In this document: one piece after another, positions 9,125 to 21,771 of the stretch
Layout of the letters: each line of letters begins with the position of its first letter
How positions within the stretch are numbered: the first letter of the stretch is position 1
Notes under the pieces: generated by a model
Databases searched by the model: none
What the model was told of the DNA's origin: nothing
Seen by the model: the letters and a program-made list of their open reading frames with translations, nothing else
NCBI RefSeq assembly: GCF_937616625.2
Contig: NC_065570.1
Span: 1,498,001 to 1,562,000, forward strand
DNA: 64,000 bases
From: Mercurialis annua
Taxonomy: Eukaryota > Streptophyta > Magnoliopsida > Malpighiales > Euphorbiaceae
Direction of reading: 5' to 3'
Position numbers and translations under genes: made by a program

Positions 9125-11271
9125 TTTTTTTTTTTTGATAAATAAAGATGTATATTAAGAAATCACGAGAAGTGACCGCAAGAAATCCGAACTCAATGCT
9201 TTCGCACAAGAAGGGGCTACGAAAATAGCACTCTAAAGGCTATGGCAAAGAGAAGGAAAACAAAGTCACGAAAACATAATACAATCGGGATTTCTACACA
9301 AATCTAATCCCGAGTAAGAAAAGCCTGGCATTTTACATTTAATATAAAACCCTGTTAACAAGAAGCTATGGAAAACAATGTCGTCGACCTCCGAACACTT
9401 GTTTTCATAAATCCGCCGATTCCTAAATTTCCAAATTTCCCATATAGTGACTTCCCAAAAACATTGCCAGCGCTTCTTAGAATACCCGAACTTGCCAAAA
9501 GAACGCCAAAGATTGAAGAAACACACTAATGACTTCGGCATAACAAAGGAAATACCCAACATGCGCAAAATTTTATTCCATACCGATGTGGCAAAGGAAC
9601 AATGAAGTAAAATGTGATCTTGTGATTCAGGAATAAGAGAAAGAGAGCATAGAACTTGATTTGCAGCGATAATATTTATGCTATTCAACAGCAGTAAAGA
9701 AGAAACCCTGTCATGAAACCCCAACCACACGATGAACAAAATTCTTGGCGGAGAAATAGATGTCAAGAGAACAGAAAAAGGAGCTGATCTTACATTCCCA
9801 TAAACTGAACTGACATCTAGCAGCGTATTATTCGAAGCCGTTTCCAGCGGTTGAAATCTGTGATCTGAGTTCAAAACCTTGCGGGAGAGATGGCAGTAGC
9901 TTGCCGCTGAGAACACTCCATTTTCCTTTAACCACCTGATCCCATCTGGCAAAGAAGACAGGACCACCATATTCAGATAAGAAAGCAAAGAGTCAAAGTC
10001 ATCTTTTTCATTCAATCTGAGCCTTCGCCTCCAAATAAAAGGCAGTCGAATAAAGTCAGAGAAACAAGCGTCTTTCCTCCTCGAGAGATTGAATATTCTG
10101 GGGAATAAGTCTTGCAAGATACCACAAGCATGCCAACGATCAAACCAAAAAGAAATTGATAATCCATTCTTGATATTAAATTTAATATTCGAGATAAAAA
10201 AATTCCCCAACCTTGAATGTCTAGGCAGCAAATAGAACGAATACCTTTCCAAATAAAAGAATGGTTTGGAGGACTCAAAGAAGTAAGTGAATTCCAATCT
10301 TTTATCTGAGAGCTAGTAAAAACAACACTACTCCAAAGCGAATCCGGGCTATTTAAACGCACTTTCAAAACCCATTTGAAGAGTAAACTTTGATTACGCG
10401 TCCGCAACTTAAAGATGCCTAAACCCCCATTTTTGTAATCGTTGCAAATCGAATTCCAGGAGACCTTACAAAATGCTCTATTCGAAGCATCTCCTTTCCA
10501 TAAGAATCGTTTCATAATGCTCTCTAAATTGTTTTGAATAGCAACTGGCATCTTAAAAGATATACATATAGTACACAGGAATACTATGCAGGACAGAGTT
10601 GATGAGGACTAATCTGCCTGCAGGAGACAGCAGAGAGCCTTTCCAGAGAGATAATTTATGATTAAACCGCTGAACAATAGAGTTCCAAGTCCCCGAAGTA
10701 ATAGAACGCTGAGCTAGCGGAAGACCCAGGTACTTTGAAGGCAAATGGTCAATTTGACAACCGACGAAGTTGGCAGCCAAAGCAAGATCAAAATCACTCA
10801 AATTAATTCTCATTATAGAGCTCTTGTGGAAATTTACTTTGAGACCGGAGATAATCTGAAAACATCTAAGAATTCGCGTCAAATTCTTGATGTAAATCAT
10901 GTTGAACGGCAAAAACAGTAATGTGTCATCCGCGTATTGAAGCTGCGAAATCGGATCTAAATTATCATCAAAAGAGAAACCTTCAATCAGCCCTAAATCA
11001 CTTGTTTTTTTAAGGATGCTATTAAGACCCTCTAGAGCGAGAACAAAAAGAAAAGGCGAGAGAGGATCGCCTTGACGAACTCCCCGTTTCAGGCTAAAAG
11101 GCTTCATCGGAGAATCATTAACTAACATAGAAGTGGTACCTGAATAAAGGCCATTCTGAATCCAATTTATCCATTTAATCGGAAAATCCATAGCTCTAAG
11201 AATGCCCAGCAAGTAATCCCAGTTAATCGAGTCAAAAGCCTTGGGGAAGTCAATTTTGAACATCAACAATT
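9125..11271 (-). mobile_element. 5'-truncated LINE (LINE A) inserted in LINE B
   Basis: Its 3' end is a 12-base A tail (T's at 9125-9136). Its 5' end lies at about 11271, where the frame of LINE B (WRARNEKVFNK) changes abruptly into reverse transcriptase sequence (LLMFKIDFPKAFDSINWDYL) that matches LINE C at the homologous place. The rest of LINE B resumes beyond the tail. LINE A and LINE C (49005-54629) are one family: both end with a FPYSGLDLCRNPDC or FPYSALDFYRNPDC peptide and share 3' UTR text. No clear target duplication was seen. Confidence 0.82.
9266..11271 (-). pseudogene. LINE A ORF2 remnant: reverse transcriptase C-half and zf-RVT region
   Basis: It begins inside the reverse transcriptase palm (KAFDSINWDYL), keeps GVRQGDPLSPFLF and the catalytic box QYADDTLLF, then continues through the thumb-like region (LPSKYLGLPL, SPAGRLVLI). 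The zinc-binding RVT region (SISPPRILFIVWLGFHDRV, then a CS-LIPESQDHILLHC pattern) follows. The frame is broken near 10552 (after YYMYIF) and again near 10250. The endonuclease and fingers were lost by 5' truncation, so it cannot move itself. Confidence 0.82.
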
Positions 11272-14200
11272 TGTTAAAGACTTTTTCATTTCTTGCTCTC
11301 CAAATGTAATAGACAGCAAATGTGAACATAAGTCTTCTACACTTAGCTTCTTTTGATCTACCTTTAGCTCTTCTAATGAAAAAGTTAACTTCTCTTCTCC
11401 AAGGCATAACATCTCTTCTAATACCAAAATAGTTGAGGATTTGTTTCCAGATTTCACTGGAATACTTGCACTTAAAGAATAAATAACTGACATTCTCTGT
11501 ATCCAAATTACACAGAATACAGCAATCTGAATCTATCATTTTCCACTTCTTCAGCTTGTCTCTAGTCATTAACCTATTTTTCAAGTCTAGCCAGGCAATA
11601 AAAGAACATTTTGGGATGTGGCCATTGAACCAAATAGTTGGGGCCCAATCTACTTTATCATGATCTGGGGACAACTTCTTCCATAAGCTGCTGATAGAGA
11701 ATCTTCCATGGCTGTTTGCTTTCCAGTGGACTTTATCCTCAATCTCAGGATCCACTTTGTAGTTATCGTTTATAAAACTCCAAGCATACAGAGTCTGATC
11801 ATCTAAAGGATCAGGAAGACACCACCCCTTATTCCTCCAGGGACTTTTATCTTTAGTAGACTTAGGAATCTCAGAGTCCTTGATCTTTATACCAGGAAAT
11901 CTGTTATTTAGGGTTACTTCATTTAGCCAGGGATCATACCAGAAAAAGAAGTTTCCCCCATTGCCTAGCTTGTACTCAAAGTAAGGACCAATAGAAGCTA
12001 TGATTTTAAGCATCCCTCTCCAGCTCTAGGAACAGTCAATTGGCTTATCAATCCCCTAGTAACCATTCAACTTCAACTTGTTGGCAATAGCCCAGTTAGC
12101 CCACAAGGAGGGTTTAAAAACACTAGGTTTCAAACATGCTTAGTCACAGCAACTACATTCCATAAATGAATGGGTTTAATGCCCAAACCCCCCATAACTC
12201 TTCCCTGTACAGACATCATCCCACTTGACAGGGCTACCCTTTTTTTTAGAGTCATTTCCATGCCACCGAAATCTTCTACACACATCTTCAATACCTTTGA
12301 TCACAGCTTTTGGGAGTAAAAAAAGTGCAGCACCAATAGACATGCATGCTTAGGAGAACATATTTGACTAACTGTAACCTCCCAGCATAAGAAAGGCTTC
12401 TAATAACCCAGGAGGAAATTCTTTTGATCATTTTGTTAACTAGAGAGCTGTACTGGTCTTTTGATAGCTTAGAAGATATCAAAGGTAAACTAAGGTACTT
12501 AACAAGCAATTCTCCTTCTCTGAACCCTAAGTAATTAATAATCCTATCATTCTCACTACTATCAGGACTATTAAATTAGATAGAGTTCTGCAAATTAGGA
12601 TGCAAACCGGAAATTTTGGAAAAATCCATCAAGGCATCCTTAAGAATCATAACTGAATTTATAACCACATTGCTAAACATAAAAAAATCATCATCAAAAG
12701 CTAAATGGCAAAGTCTTATGTTCTTATAGCTTTTATGGAACTTAAATCCAGACCCTTCCATAATAGTTTTCTTAAGATGCCTAGACAAATAGTCCATACC
12801 TAAGATAAATAATAAGGGAGAGATTGGATCTCCCTGTTTTAGACCCCTACCACCATCAAAAAAATTAGTCAATTCCCTATTAATTTGAACAGAAAACTTC
12901 ACTGTTCTAATACCAGTCATAACTAGCATTATAAACTGTCTGGGGAATCTAAGCCCAAGAAGCACTTCTTCTATGAAGTCCCAGTCAACTGTATCATAAG
13001 CTTTTTGTAGGTCAACCTTGAGAGCACAAGAATTCCCATTTTTCCTATGATAATTCCTAACTAGCTCATGGGCAAGCAATATACTGTCAGAAATTTTCCT
13101 TGCCGGGATGAAAGCAGATTGGTTATTACCAACTACTTTACCCAGAATTCTACTAAGCCTTTTAGCCAAGACTTTAGATATAGCTTTGTATATGACATTG
13201 CAACATGCAATTGGTCTATAATAATTTAAAGACTCGGGCACTGGGACTTTAGGGATCAAAGAAATGTAAGTGGAGTTTACATGCTTCAGCATTTTGCCAT
13301 TTCTAAAGAAGTCTTTGATAGCCTGAATGATATCATCACCAATAACACTCCAGTTTTTTTTTAAAGAAAGCACTAGTGTACCCATCTGGACCAGGGGATT
13401 TGTCAGCATTTATATCAAACAAAGCAGACTTGATCTTACTGTCTGAAACACTATCATTAAGCATATTTCTATCTTCATCAGAGAGGATATAGCCTTGCTC
13501 AAAGATGCTAGGATCAGTGATCATCCTATTAGAATTACTAGCTCCCAAGAACTTAGAGTAATGTCTAATAATCTCATCCTTAATCAATTTCTGGTCATAA
13601 ATGTAACTCCCATCAGCTAGCTTGAGAGAAAGAATATTTTTTAACTTGTCTTTGCTTTATACATCTGTGAACGTATTTTTGTATTCTGGTCCCCCAAGGC
13701 AATCCATGTCATTCTAGACTTCTGTCTAATAATGCTTTCTTCCCACCTCAACAGCTTAGTCAAGTGAGCAGAAACAACTTTCTCTTCATCATGAAGATCA
13801 GGATTAAAAGGGTCATTCTGCAGATCATTACCCAACTTGGCTACCAAATCTCTGATTTTGATCACCCTGTTAGAAATATCACTAAAATCCTTTCAGTTAA
13901 GCTCTTTAAACTCTTTCTTCACCACTTTCAACTTATGCATAACCTGATACATCTTATAACCTTATATCTCCATGTTACAAGTTCTTTTAACTATCTCCAT
14001 AAAGCTGCTACGCTCACACCAAGCATTGAAAAAATTAAAACCAGACTTTCTCCTCTCAATTTTACTCTTAATATGAACCACTAAAGGACAGTGATCCGAA
14101 ATGCCAGGAGAAATAGCATTATAATAAGAGTTTGACCAGTTCTCTATCCAAGGATGATTAACAAAACACCAATCAATTCTTCTATAAATTATATCATGGC

Positions 14201-14703
14201 CATTTTGATTGTTAGACCAAGTGAAACTATTTCCCATATTCTTAAAGCTCCAACACATTTGACATATTCATCCAATTTATGAAATCATCAACAGCCTAAT
14301 AATCAATATCATTTCCACCCAATGTCTCCATATTGCTCATTACTGCATTAAACTCCCCTAAGATAATCCACTTCTCAGTCATATTCTGACTAATAGCAGC
14401 CAAGTTACTCCAGAGATCCTTTCTATCCTCAGCTATGTAAGACCCATAAACGAACGTACAAAACAGGGAGATCCCTTCATACTCAATACTGCAGTGAACA
14501 AATTGATTATGCCTATAAAGCACTCTCAACTTGACCTCGTTCTTATTGAAAATAATCCAGATTCTACCCATACTAGAACAAATATAATTGTGAACAACCT
14601 CCCAATTAGGAGTTTTATTCTTTAAACTCTTCCACACTTTTTCAAGTTAGCGATCTCAATTTGCTTTATGGGATTGTTAATCACTCTCACAATCCAAGAC
14701 CCA
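11272..14703 (-). pseudogene. LINE B ORF2 remnant: endonuclease, reverse transcriptase, zf-RVT
   Basis: Pieces in order on the minus strand: endonuclease (WIILGEFNAV at about 14380, then SFTWSNNQNG and DWCFVNHPW with SDHCPLVVHI at about 14080); linker; reverse transcriptase (KSPGPDGYTSAFFKK, YRPIACCNVIYK, LKVDLQKAYDTVDWDF, GLKQGDPISPLLF); zinc-binding region (PKCSFIAWLDLKNRL, CCILCNLDTENVSYLFFKC). The catalytic YADD box reads AFDDD, which should inactivate the polymerase. The endonuclease lacks its N-terminal catalytic stretch, because KQIEIANL runs directly into the KVWKSLKNK segment near 14640. Stops and frame changes lie near 14290, 13960, 13620, 13400 and 12510-12010. Confidence 0.8.
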
Positions 14704-14704
14704 A

Positions 14705-15991
14705 TCATTTATCTATATCAATCATTCTGGAGTTAAGCCTAGCTTTCCTACTAGTGCTAAATTTATTATCTCCCCAATTACTGCCAAACCCAATCGTTTT
14801 CTCAATCTCATTCACCTCCCCTACTAAGGTGCTAAAAGGATTGTTTACCTGGAAAGCTTTATCTTTACTTTTCTGAGGTATGCCAACTATAGAGCCTTCC
14901 TTATTAGGATCATTAGGGACATCTTTTGGAACATCTGATTTATCAGTCACCTGAATATTTTCATTTGCAACCTTACTATCAACCTTATCCTCCACAATAG
15001 CAATAGTATTAACCACTGAGCCCTCCTTAATAAGATTTGGACCTTCATTAGGAGTCTCTATCTTCTTCTCTAGAGCTTTCCTAGTGTTCTGAGTGACTCT
15101 GCAAGTATTCATAGAATGCCCCATTCTACAACATTTATCACAGATCAATGGTTTCCATTCATAGATAATTTTTTGCTTAAACACTTCCCCAAATTCGTCA
15201 ATCATTTCTACTGCTTCTGGAAATGACCCTATAACATCCATCTCAACAAGAACTCTTGCAAATCCAAGCTTAGTCCTGTTAATGGTGCATTGATCACTAT
15301 ACAAAGGTTTTCCACAAAAACTCCCAATTTTACTCAATATATCAACTGTCTAGAACTCCCATGGCAGTCCAGGAAGCTGAATCCAAATAGGGACTGATCT
15401 AATCTCACTTGGATCCATTGACATTCTCGGATGCCATTTTTTCAACATCAATGGCTTCTGATTAAAGGTGTAGGGACCAGATCCGAGAACCTTACTGCAC
15501 TCCTCTTTAGAATTAAACTCAAAAAGGAACATAGAAGCATTGATTCGAACAACATTCAATAACCCTAATTTTGTCCATCTGTTTCTAACAAAAGAATTAA
15601 GTCTCTCGTATTTAGGGTAAAGCCCATAAACACACCCTACAATGGCATTCTTCCATCGATATTCCTCTTTTTCAATTTCTCTAGAGCTAAAACTCGCACG
15701 ATTATCAAATAACGAACTCCATTTTTTGGGGATTTCTTCACCTTCAATCTCTACCTGAGCAATAGAATCAGATTGGATCTGAATCTGATCATCGGATTTG
15801 GTTTGTTCAATGATCGGAATACCAGAATTGGTTTCTTCAATCACCGAAACACCAGAAGTAGGTTTTTCAATCATCACCTGATTACAGGCATCGAGATCTT
15901 GACCAGTGGAGTTCATCGGAGTGAGAGTTTCATCTCTCCTAGCCTTCGTCGCCGGAGTAACCGTCAGATTCGCAGTCTTTTTCCTCGCCAT
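14705..15991 (-). pseudogene. LINE B ORF1 (DUF4283 and zinc knuckle), one premature stop
   Basis: ORF1 proteins of plant LINEs bind the element RNA. From ATG at 15991 the frame encodes a low-complexity N-terminus, then a DUF4283-type domain (WKNAIVGCVYG, FLFEFNSKEECSKVL, MSMDPSEIRSVPIWIQLPGLPWEF) and a CCHC zinc knuckle (CDKCCRMGHSMNTC) at about 15140. A single TAG at 15350-15352, at the place where this family usually has a tryptophan codon, splits it. The frame then continues to 14705. One base change accounts for the stop. Confidence 0.8.
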
Positions 15992-16060
15992 AGCGGCAAA
16001 AGCGTACGTTAGCTTGCACTAACTTGCGCTCAGAGAAAATAGGAAGAGAGAAAACGTGAC

Positions 16061-16680
16061 AACCAACGATAAATCTATAAAATTGAAATTATACTTCATC
16101 AACTAAATTTTCATTTTTACTTGTATCCATTCTTTAAAAAAATTAAATTGTTTTTTTATTTGGACACGTAGTTTAAATTAGTCCTTAATAATTTAAAAAA
16201 TACTAAGAACTGTAATATAAGATAATTTTGACTGTAAATTTGCATGTTCGATTCTATTTGGTTTTAAATATAAACATTAGTTAAATTCTAATTTAAACCG
16301 AACAAATAAAAGGAAATTAAAAAACAAATCAAACCGACTAATTTCATTTGGTTTAAAAAAAGTAATTCTTAAAAAATTATATTTAGTTGAGTTTTGAAAA
16401 AATGAAAACGAACTATACTGGTTCGATTCTGTTTAATATTACTAACATCAGTATTCGGTTTTAATTCAACTATAGTGTAAACCAAACTAAAAACTCATTG
16501 GTTCCTTTTTTTTTAAAAGATTAGCTTTTTCAAAATTTATTTTCATTTTGGTTTTTAAAAAATAAAATTCTAGGCCTGAAACTCTGGTTCTTGCCAAGTT
16601 AAAAAACCAGTCATGTGTCAATGTAGATCTTTAAAATTTATTGTCCAGTTATAGTCCTTTCTCGATTGTTGATGTTTAAT
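16061..16680. other. AT-rich intergenic stretch, no gene seen
   Basis: There is no convincing open reading frame. 'aaactgaattcggtt'-like low-complexity patches and runs of T and A are present. It may hold the 3' flank of an old CRK copy, given the exon relic that follows. Confidence 0.5.
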
Positions 16681-16745
16681 TACCTTGTAAACAAGGTCGA
16701 ATCCACCTCTTCAACCTTATTATCATCAGAGAAATTATTTATTAC
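16681..16745 (-). pseudogene. CRK exon 3 relic (end of exon plus donor)
   Basis: On the minus strand it reads as the end of a CRK exon 3: [22 protein letters not shown] codons followed by a donor (AAG|GTAAT). It aligns by eye base for base with the end of exon 3 of CRK gene 1 at 18967-19030, with substitutions that destroy the glycine-rich loop. It lies 3' of CRK gene 1, so it comes from another, otherwise lost copy. Confidence 0.6.
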
Positions 16746-17849
16746 AATAGTTTAATAACTGCGAGAATCAATTACCCGCAATTGCTCTTACTAATTCAAC
16801 CATTACATTTACATTGGATAACATTCACATCAATGATGCAATATTCACATGAATACAATCGAATAATATTTTAAAGTACATTATCGAGGAGCTTGTTCGC
16901 TAAGTGAAACCTCATTTATTGATTCACCCGTCATGGTTGCATCTGAAGTAGACGAGCCTTCAGGCTCTCTGTCTACGATGCTATGCATGAAATATGCAGG
17001 TCTCGAGGGCAGTGGAAGAGAGACAGAGTGACTGCTGAGCATCATAACAATAGAAGTCATCGTAGGTCTATTTGCCGCATCTTCTTGAACACATAGTAAA
17101 GCCACATGAATAAATCTTATCATTTCTTGATTTGAATTAATACTCAATAGAATTTCATCTATCAGATTTAAAGGCATTCTTTCATTCCAAACTCTCCATG
17201 CCTGCAAAACACAAGTAAGAGGGTTAAATAATTTTAGTTAGAAATTTCAAGAACTAAAGAAAACAGTCAAATTTGGACCTCTTTTTCATTATTTTTGACA
17301 TAAATTTCTGACATAAATTTTGTAATTGTGGTTTAGGTCACAATAACTTTATGACAACAATTTTCTTCGTAAATTTGACTCTCGTAAATCAAAGTTTTTT
17401 TTGGTAGGATTTAGAAACACTTACATAGGTTAAAAGATTCTCCCCTGTCTCGCCACTGTGAAAACGAGTAACCTTTTGACCACTCATAATTTCCAAAACA
17501 AGTACACCAAAGCTAAATACATCGGATTTTATTGAAAATCGCCCATGCATCGCATACTCTGGAGGCATATACCCGCTGCACAAATGGAGACATTAGTTAA
17601 ATATGATCATGTGTTAGACAGAAGAGAACATTTAAAAACTTTAATATAGAGACTATAATATCAGGTTGGCTCTAAATTTATTAAACATTTTTATAAATTA
17701 GCTCTATGTTCATTCAATTAACCTAATAAATTTATCAGCTTTCCCACTACATTTAAAATGACAAATTTGGTATATTTAATAAAAAAAATTAATTAGTTCA
17801 AAGAAGTAATTGGAAAAAAAAAAGTTATATTCTGACATAAATGTACTTA

Positions 17850-18128
<279 letters not shown>

Positions 18129-18527
18129 TTATAAAAATTAAAAATTGACTCCAATTCTAATATTATATATACATACCGAAAATGTAATAATCGAGACTCG
18201 AGTTCGGAACAAACTCGTAGATTAAAAGTCTTTCTCTTTCCTCCAAGCAGAAACCTAGAAGCCTAGCCAAATTCCTGTGTTGCAGCATGGCTACTAATTG
18301 AACTTCATTTTTAAATTCAGCTTCTCCTTGTCTAGAATTTCTGGACCATCTTTTAACCGCTATTGTTGAACCATCAGGAAGCGTGCCCTGAAAACATTGG
18401 AGTAAATTGCAACAACATTAAGTTTGAGTGATAAATGACTATTGCAAGGTAGTATTAAAATTCTGAGGTCACTAAACTTTTATCTAATTACAATTTGTTT
18501 GCTGCACTTTAATTTATTTCTTTTTAG

Positions 18528-18821
18528 GCTTAGTCATTCAAAAAATACTCCACCTTTTGCAATTTTCAGTTCAAGTATACCCCTATATTTTGAAATTGGA
18601 GTTATTTAAAAAGATTTTAATATGTCTTTCATGTTTGTCACATATTCTAAATAAGTCTTTAATATTTTAAAAGTACTAAAATTGAACTCTAATTCGAAAA
18701 ATGAGAATAATTGAAACTGAAAATTTATAAATGCGGTAAAATAGACGAATTTGAGAGAAACAAAAAATCAAAAAAATTAAGTATTTTTGACTGATTAAGT
18801 CTTTATTTATGACTAAACCTT
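18528..18821. repeat. Degenerate MULE-type MITE in CRK gene 1 intron 3
   Basis: The left end 'ggcttagtcattcaaaaaatac' and the complement of the right end 'agacttaatcagtcaaaaatac' form diverged inverted termini. They resemble the better preserved family at 42083-42587 and 54661-55137. No clean target duplication is seen. Confidence 0.4.
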
Positions 18822-19424
18822 AATTTTTGTTTAATAATGAAAACTTTCAATCAATTTTGCCGATGTTGCCACCATAAACTTTAATATTAATTTGTCACAT
18901 TTAGTAATCTTAAACATTTAATATCCAATTAGTCTTCTTCTGATTCTGAATGTTTGTCACATTATACCTTGTAAACTAGGCCAAATCCACCTTCTCCGAG
19001 CTTATTATCGTCAGAGAAATTATTCGTTGCAAGTCGGATGGTTTCAATGTCGAATTGCAATGAATCAGGAGTACTCATAATATCATTGGTATTTTCACAA
19101 TCAATTTCTTCATAACGTTTATTAGAATCTGAAGAAGAAGATTCTGTACCAAAAGAAATTAAATATTAAATTATGCTGTAGAAAACCAAAGCAAGAATTA
19201 AAGATTGAGAAAAACAAGAAAAATAAACTTACTTTTTCGTTGCTTTGATTTCCTTCTCCGGAAAAGGATATATAAGAAAGCAACAAACAGCGACAAGCCG
19301 AGAACAGGAACAACAGTAATCATCATAATAGTTATTGATGAAATTTTCTTCTTATCTGATGAATTTAAAAATTGATTGTTCAATTAGTACACTCAACATA
19401 ACCATTAATTAATTATATTTTTCG

Positions 19425-19735
19425 CTTATTAAAGTGTTATCGTATAAAATCTCAACTTTTTACGTTTGTAGCGATTTAAACACAAAATTTAAAATTTTAT
19501 ATAGAAAAGCTCAACTTTTTATATTTTGGCATTTCAGAGCCTGAAGTCATTATCTGTTGTCATTTTAGACATTAAAACCTATCAAAACAATGTAGTTTGG
19601 TCGGAAAAAGAATGCACTGGCGCTATAAAATACCAAAATAAGAAAGATTTGAGTTTTTTTCTGTCAAATTTTAAAAATTGTGCTTAAATTGCTACGAGTA
19701 CGTAAGGTTTGGATTTTAAATGCAAATAACCCTTT
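19425..19735. repeat. Hairpin MITE in CRK gene 1 intron 1
   Basis: Two arms of about 110 bases are imperfect inverted copies: 'gcgatttaaacacaaaatttaaaa' near 19472 pairs with 'ttttaaaaattgtgcttaaattgc' near 19670. Similar arms ('gcgatttaagcataacg') occur in the element at 57450-57833. Confidence 0.5.
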
Positions 19736-20906
19736 TTTTTAAAAAAAAAACCATTTTTTAAAACTGTATTGTTTTTATATAACAATTTTCACTTTCAAAC
19801 TCTTAGTTTTTTGTAACCAATATGACATTTTACCAACAACCACAGATCAATAAATGAAATCAGACGTAGAAATACTTATATTGACAATAAAAAAAGTGTG
19901 CTTTTCTAATTTTATCATGTTATTTTAAAAATCAGGGTCCGATTTAAAATAAAATGTATAATTTGAATAGTTTAAAATAAATAAAATATGACGAATTTGC
20001 TATCTTTGTTATCCATATACTGAAAACCCATTTAGTAACCTCCTGTTATTAGTAAAATTGAAGTTTGATCAATATCAAAATATAGAAATTTAAATATCAG
20101 TAACTGTTCTATAAAAACACAATTAGTAACAAAAAGTTTAGCTCCTCAACATAAAGTTCGAATTACTCATCAAAAAAAACATAAAGTTCGAATTGCCACA
20201 GATAACTTGTTACCTTTTCGTATAGGTATCGGCTGAGCCGGAGGATCAGCAGTAACTTGATAGAAAGGATATAAATCCCACCTGAACCAGCAGCTCGGTT
20301 TGAGAGTATAACCACCCGACATACCTAAGCAACAGCTTCGAAACTCGCCAACCGCTTGCCATAGACAATTTCTGCAATCAGTCTGTGAAAGATCAGGTGT
20401 GCACTGCATTAGTAAATATATAGTTTCAAAACTAGTCAAATTAGTCTCTCCTGTCGCGAATTTTCTCTTCTCCGATCCCATTGAAGCTTCATTTCCGACT
20501 CGCTCCACTAAACCGCTCCAAATTTTATCAAACTGCTCGACACTAATGTCCGTAAGGCCTTTGGTATTGTATCCCGGCTCGGAAGGATCAAGCTCCATTT
20601 TACCGAGCATCGAGTAATTCGCGTAGCGAATAGTACATGGCGGAACAGAACCTCTACCCCATGATATTGCTTTTTTCTGATTCGGGCATTTTGTTATTAT
20701 ATCTCGAATCCCATTATTGACGCATTCTAAACAGTCTTTTTCCGAAGCATCTGTTCTGCATAGTACAAGACCGTGAACTCGGTCCGCGCCTTGGCCGATT
20801 GAAGTGGTGTAGAAACCGCCGTTTAAGGCGACATTGGCCGCAAGAGAAGAGAGGAGAAGGACTGTGTTATTGGCATATGGACTATTATTTGTGAAGTTTC
20901 CATAAT

Positions 20907-21683
20907 TGATAACGTAGCACATCTAGTAGGGGCGAAGCAACCTCGCCAGGAACGAACATCACTAAGTCAAGCATTTCACCGACCTGGTAACAATGTCCGA
21001 CCTTCTTGAAACCATAGAGCACATGACTTGGGGGGTCACTGGATCGATGGGAAGTCAAACATCATCCGAGACAATCATGCCTGATAAGGTCGGACCAGGA
21101 ATTCTGTCCGGGCTCCGAGTTACATTCAACTAAGACCTAGGCCGAGCTCCGAGTTCATAAACCCGAAAGACCGGACCTGGTGACCCGAGCTTCGAGACAT
21201 TCTCAGATCTCAAAACCTTGATAACTTGGTCCCCAAGTTATCCGAGCTCTAGAGTCTTACCGAGCTCCGAGGTCTTGTTCAGAAACACACGCTCGCGTAC
21301 CAGATCCTGGGACCACAGAAGATTTTCTGACAGGTACGCGAGGAATGTTCCCTCTGACACACCTAACAAACCGCGCCACCTGCAGGGATATTCTCCCACG
21401 TGAGCATAACCGAATTCTGGGACCACTGGGCTCACAGCCTGCCAGCAAGGCAGGTTTGTCCTTAAACCCTAACTATAAATAGAGGGTTTAAGGACAAACC
21501 CTAGGTAATTTCTTTTTCTCTACTCTAAGCACTCTCTTTTCTCTTCTTCTTCTTCCTTTACCTAAAAATCTTACTTGAGCGTCGGAGTGAACGTCCGGTG
21601 ACCCCCACCGGAGTTCTTTCTGACCTCTGTCTGCTTGTGGTGTGCAGGTCGCTACAGCTCGGATTTAGTTTGGTGATTCATCA
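20907..21683 (+). repeat. 5' LTR of the Tat element
   Basis: It starts TGATAACGTAGC and ends TTCATCA, so the outermost four bases are TGAT and ATCA. It contains a G-box (CACGTG, 21397-21402), a TATA box (21474-21480) inside a palindrome, and a pyrimidine-rich leader after the probable transcription start. Its first 372 bases match 32121-32492 with one difference. Confidence 0.92.
21453..21500 (+). promoter_or_regulatory. LTR core promoter: TATA box in the loop of an 18-bp perfect inverted repeat
   Basis: The arm GGTTTGTCCTTAAACCCT (21453-21470) and its exact complement (21483-21500) flank a 12-base loop that holds TATAAAT (21474-21480). The left arm end and loop also form AAACCCTAA, a telo-box motif. 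The TATA box is placed as expected for the LTR promoter, with a CT-rich leader about 25-40 bases downstream. Whether the hairpin or a dimeric factor acts here is inference. Confidence 0.7.
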
Positions 21684-21685
21684 CT

Positions 21686-21703
21686 TGGCGCCGTCTGTGG
21701 GAA
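21686..21703 (+). other. Primer-binding site of the Tat element
   Basis: TGGCGCCGTCTGTGGGAA lies two bases downstream of the LTR end. This is the primer-binding site text commonly seen in plant Tat-type gypsy elements, where a tRNA 3' end primes minus-strand DNA synthesis. Confidence 0.8.
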
Positions 21704-21771
21704 ATCGTTTTGTATTCCCCTGTTCTACTCTGGTTCTCTTGACGTTGCTGATCAGATCTTGACAAGAAACA

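Larger units (their letters stand above)
8897..16060 (-). mobile_element. Decayed L1-type LINE (LINE B), interrupted by LINE A
   Basis: Read on the minus strand, it runs from a 5' region near 16060 through ORF1 (15991-14705) and ORF2 (about 14703-11272). Its last 20 or so codons (ending IDSVVKNISFAVKAKM and TAG) and 3' UTR reappear at 9124-8897 after the LINE A insertion. It ends in an A-rich tail seen as T's at 8897-8903. Several stops, frameshifts and an endonuclease deletion make it inactive. I could not find a target duplication; the 5' limit is approximate. It abuts the right target duplication of the MULE within about 30 bp. Confidence 0.8.
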
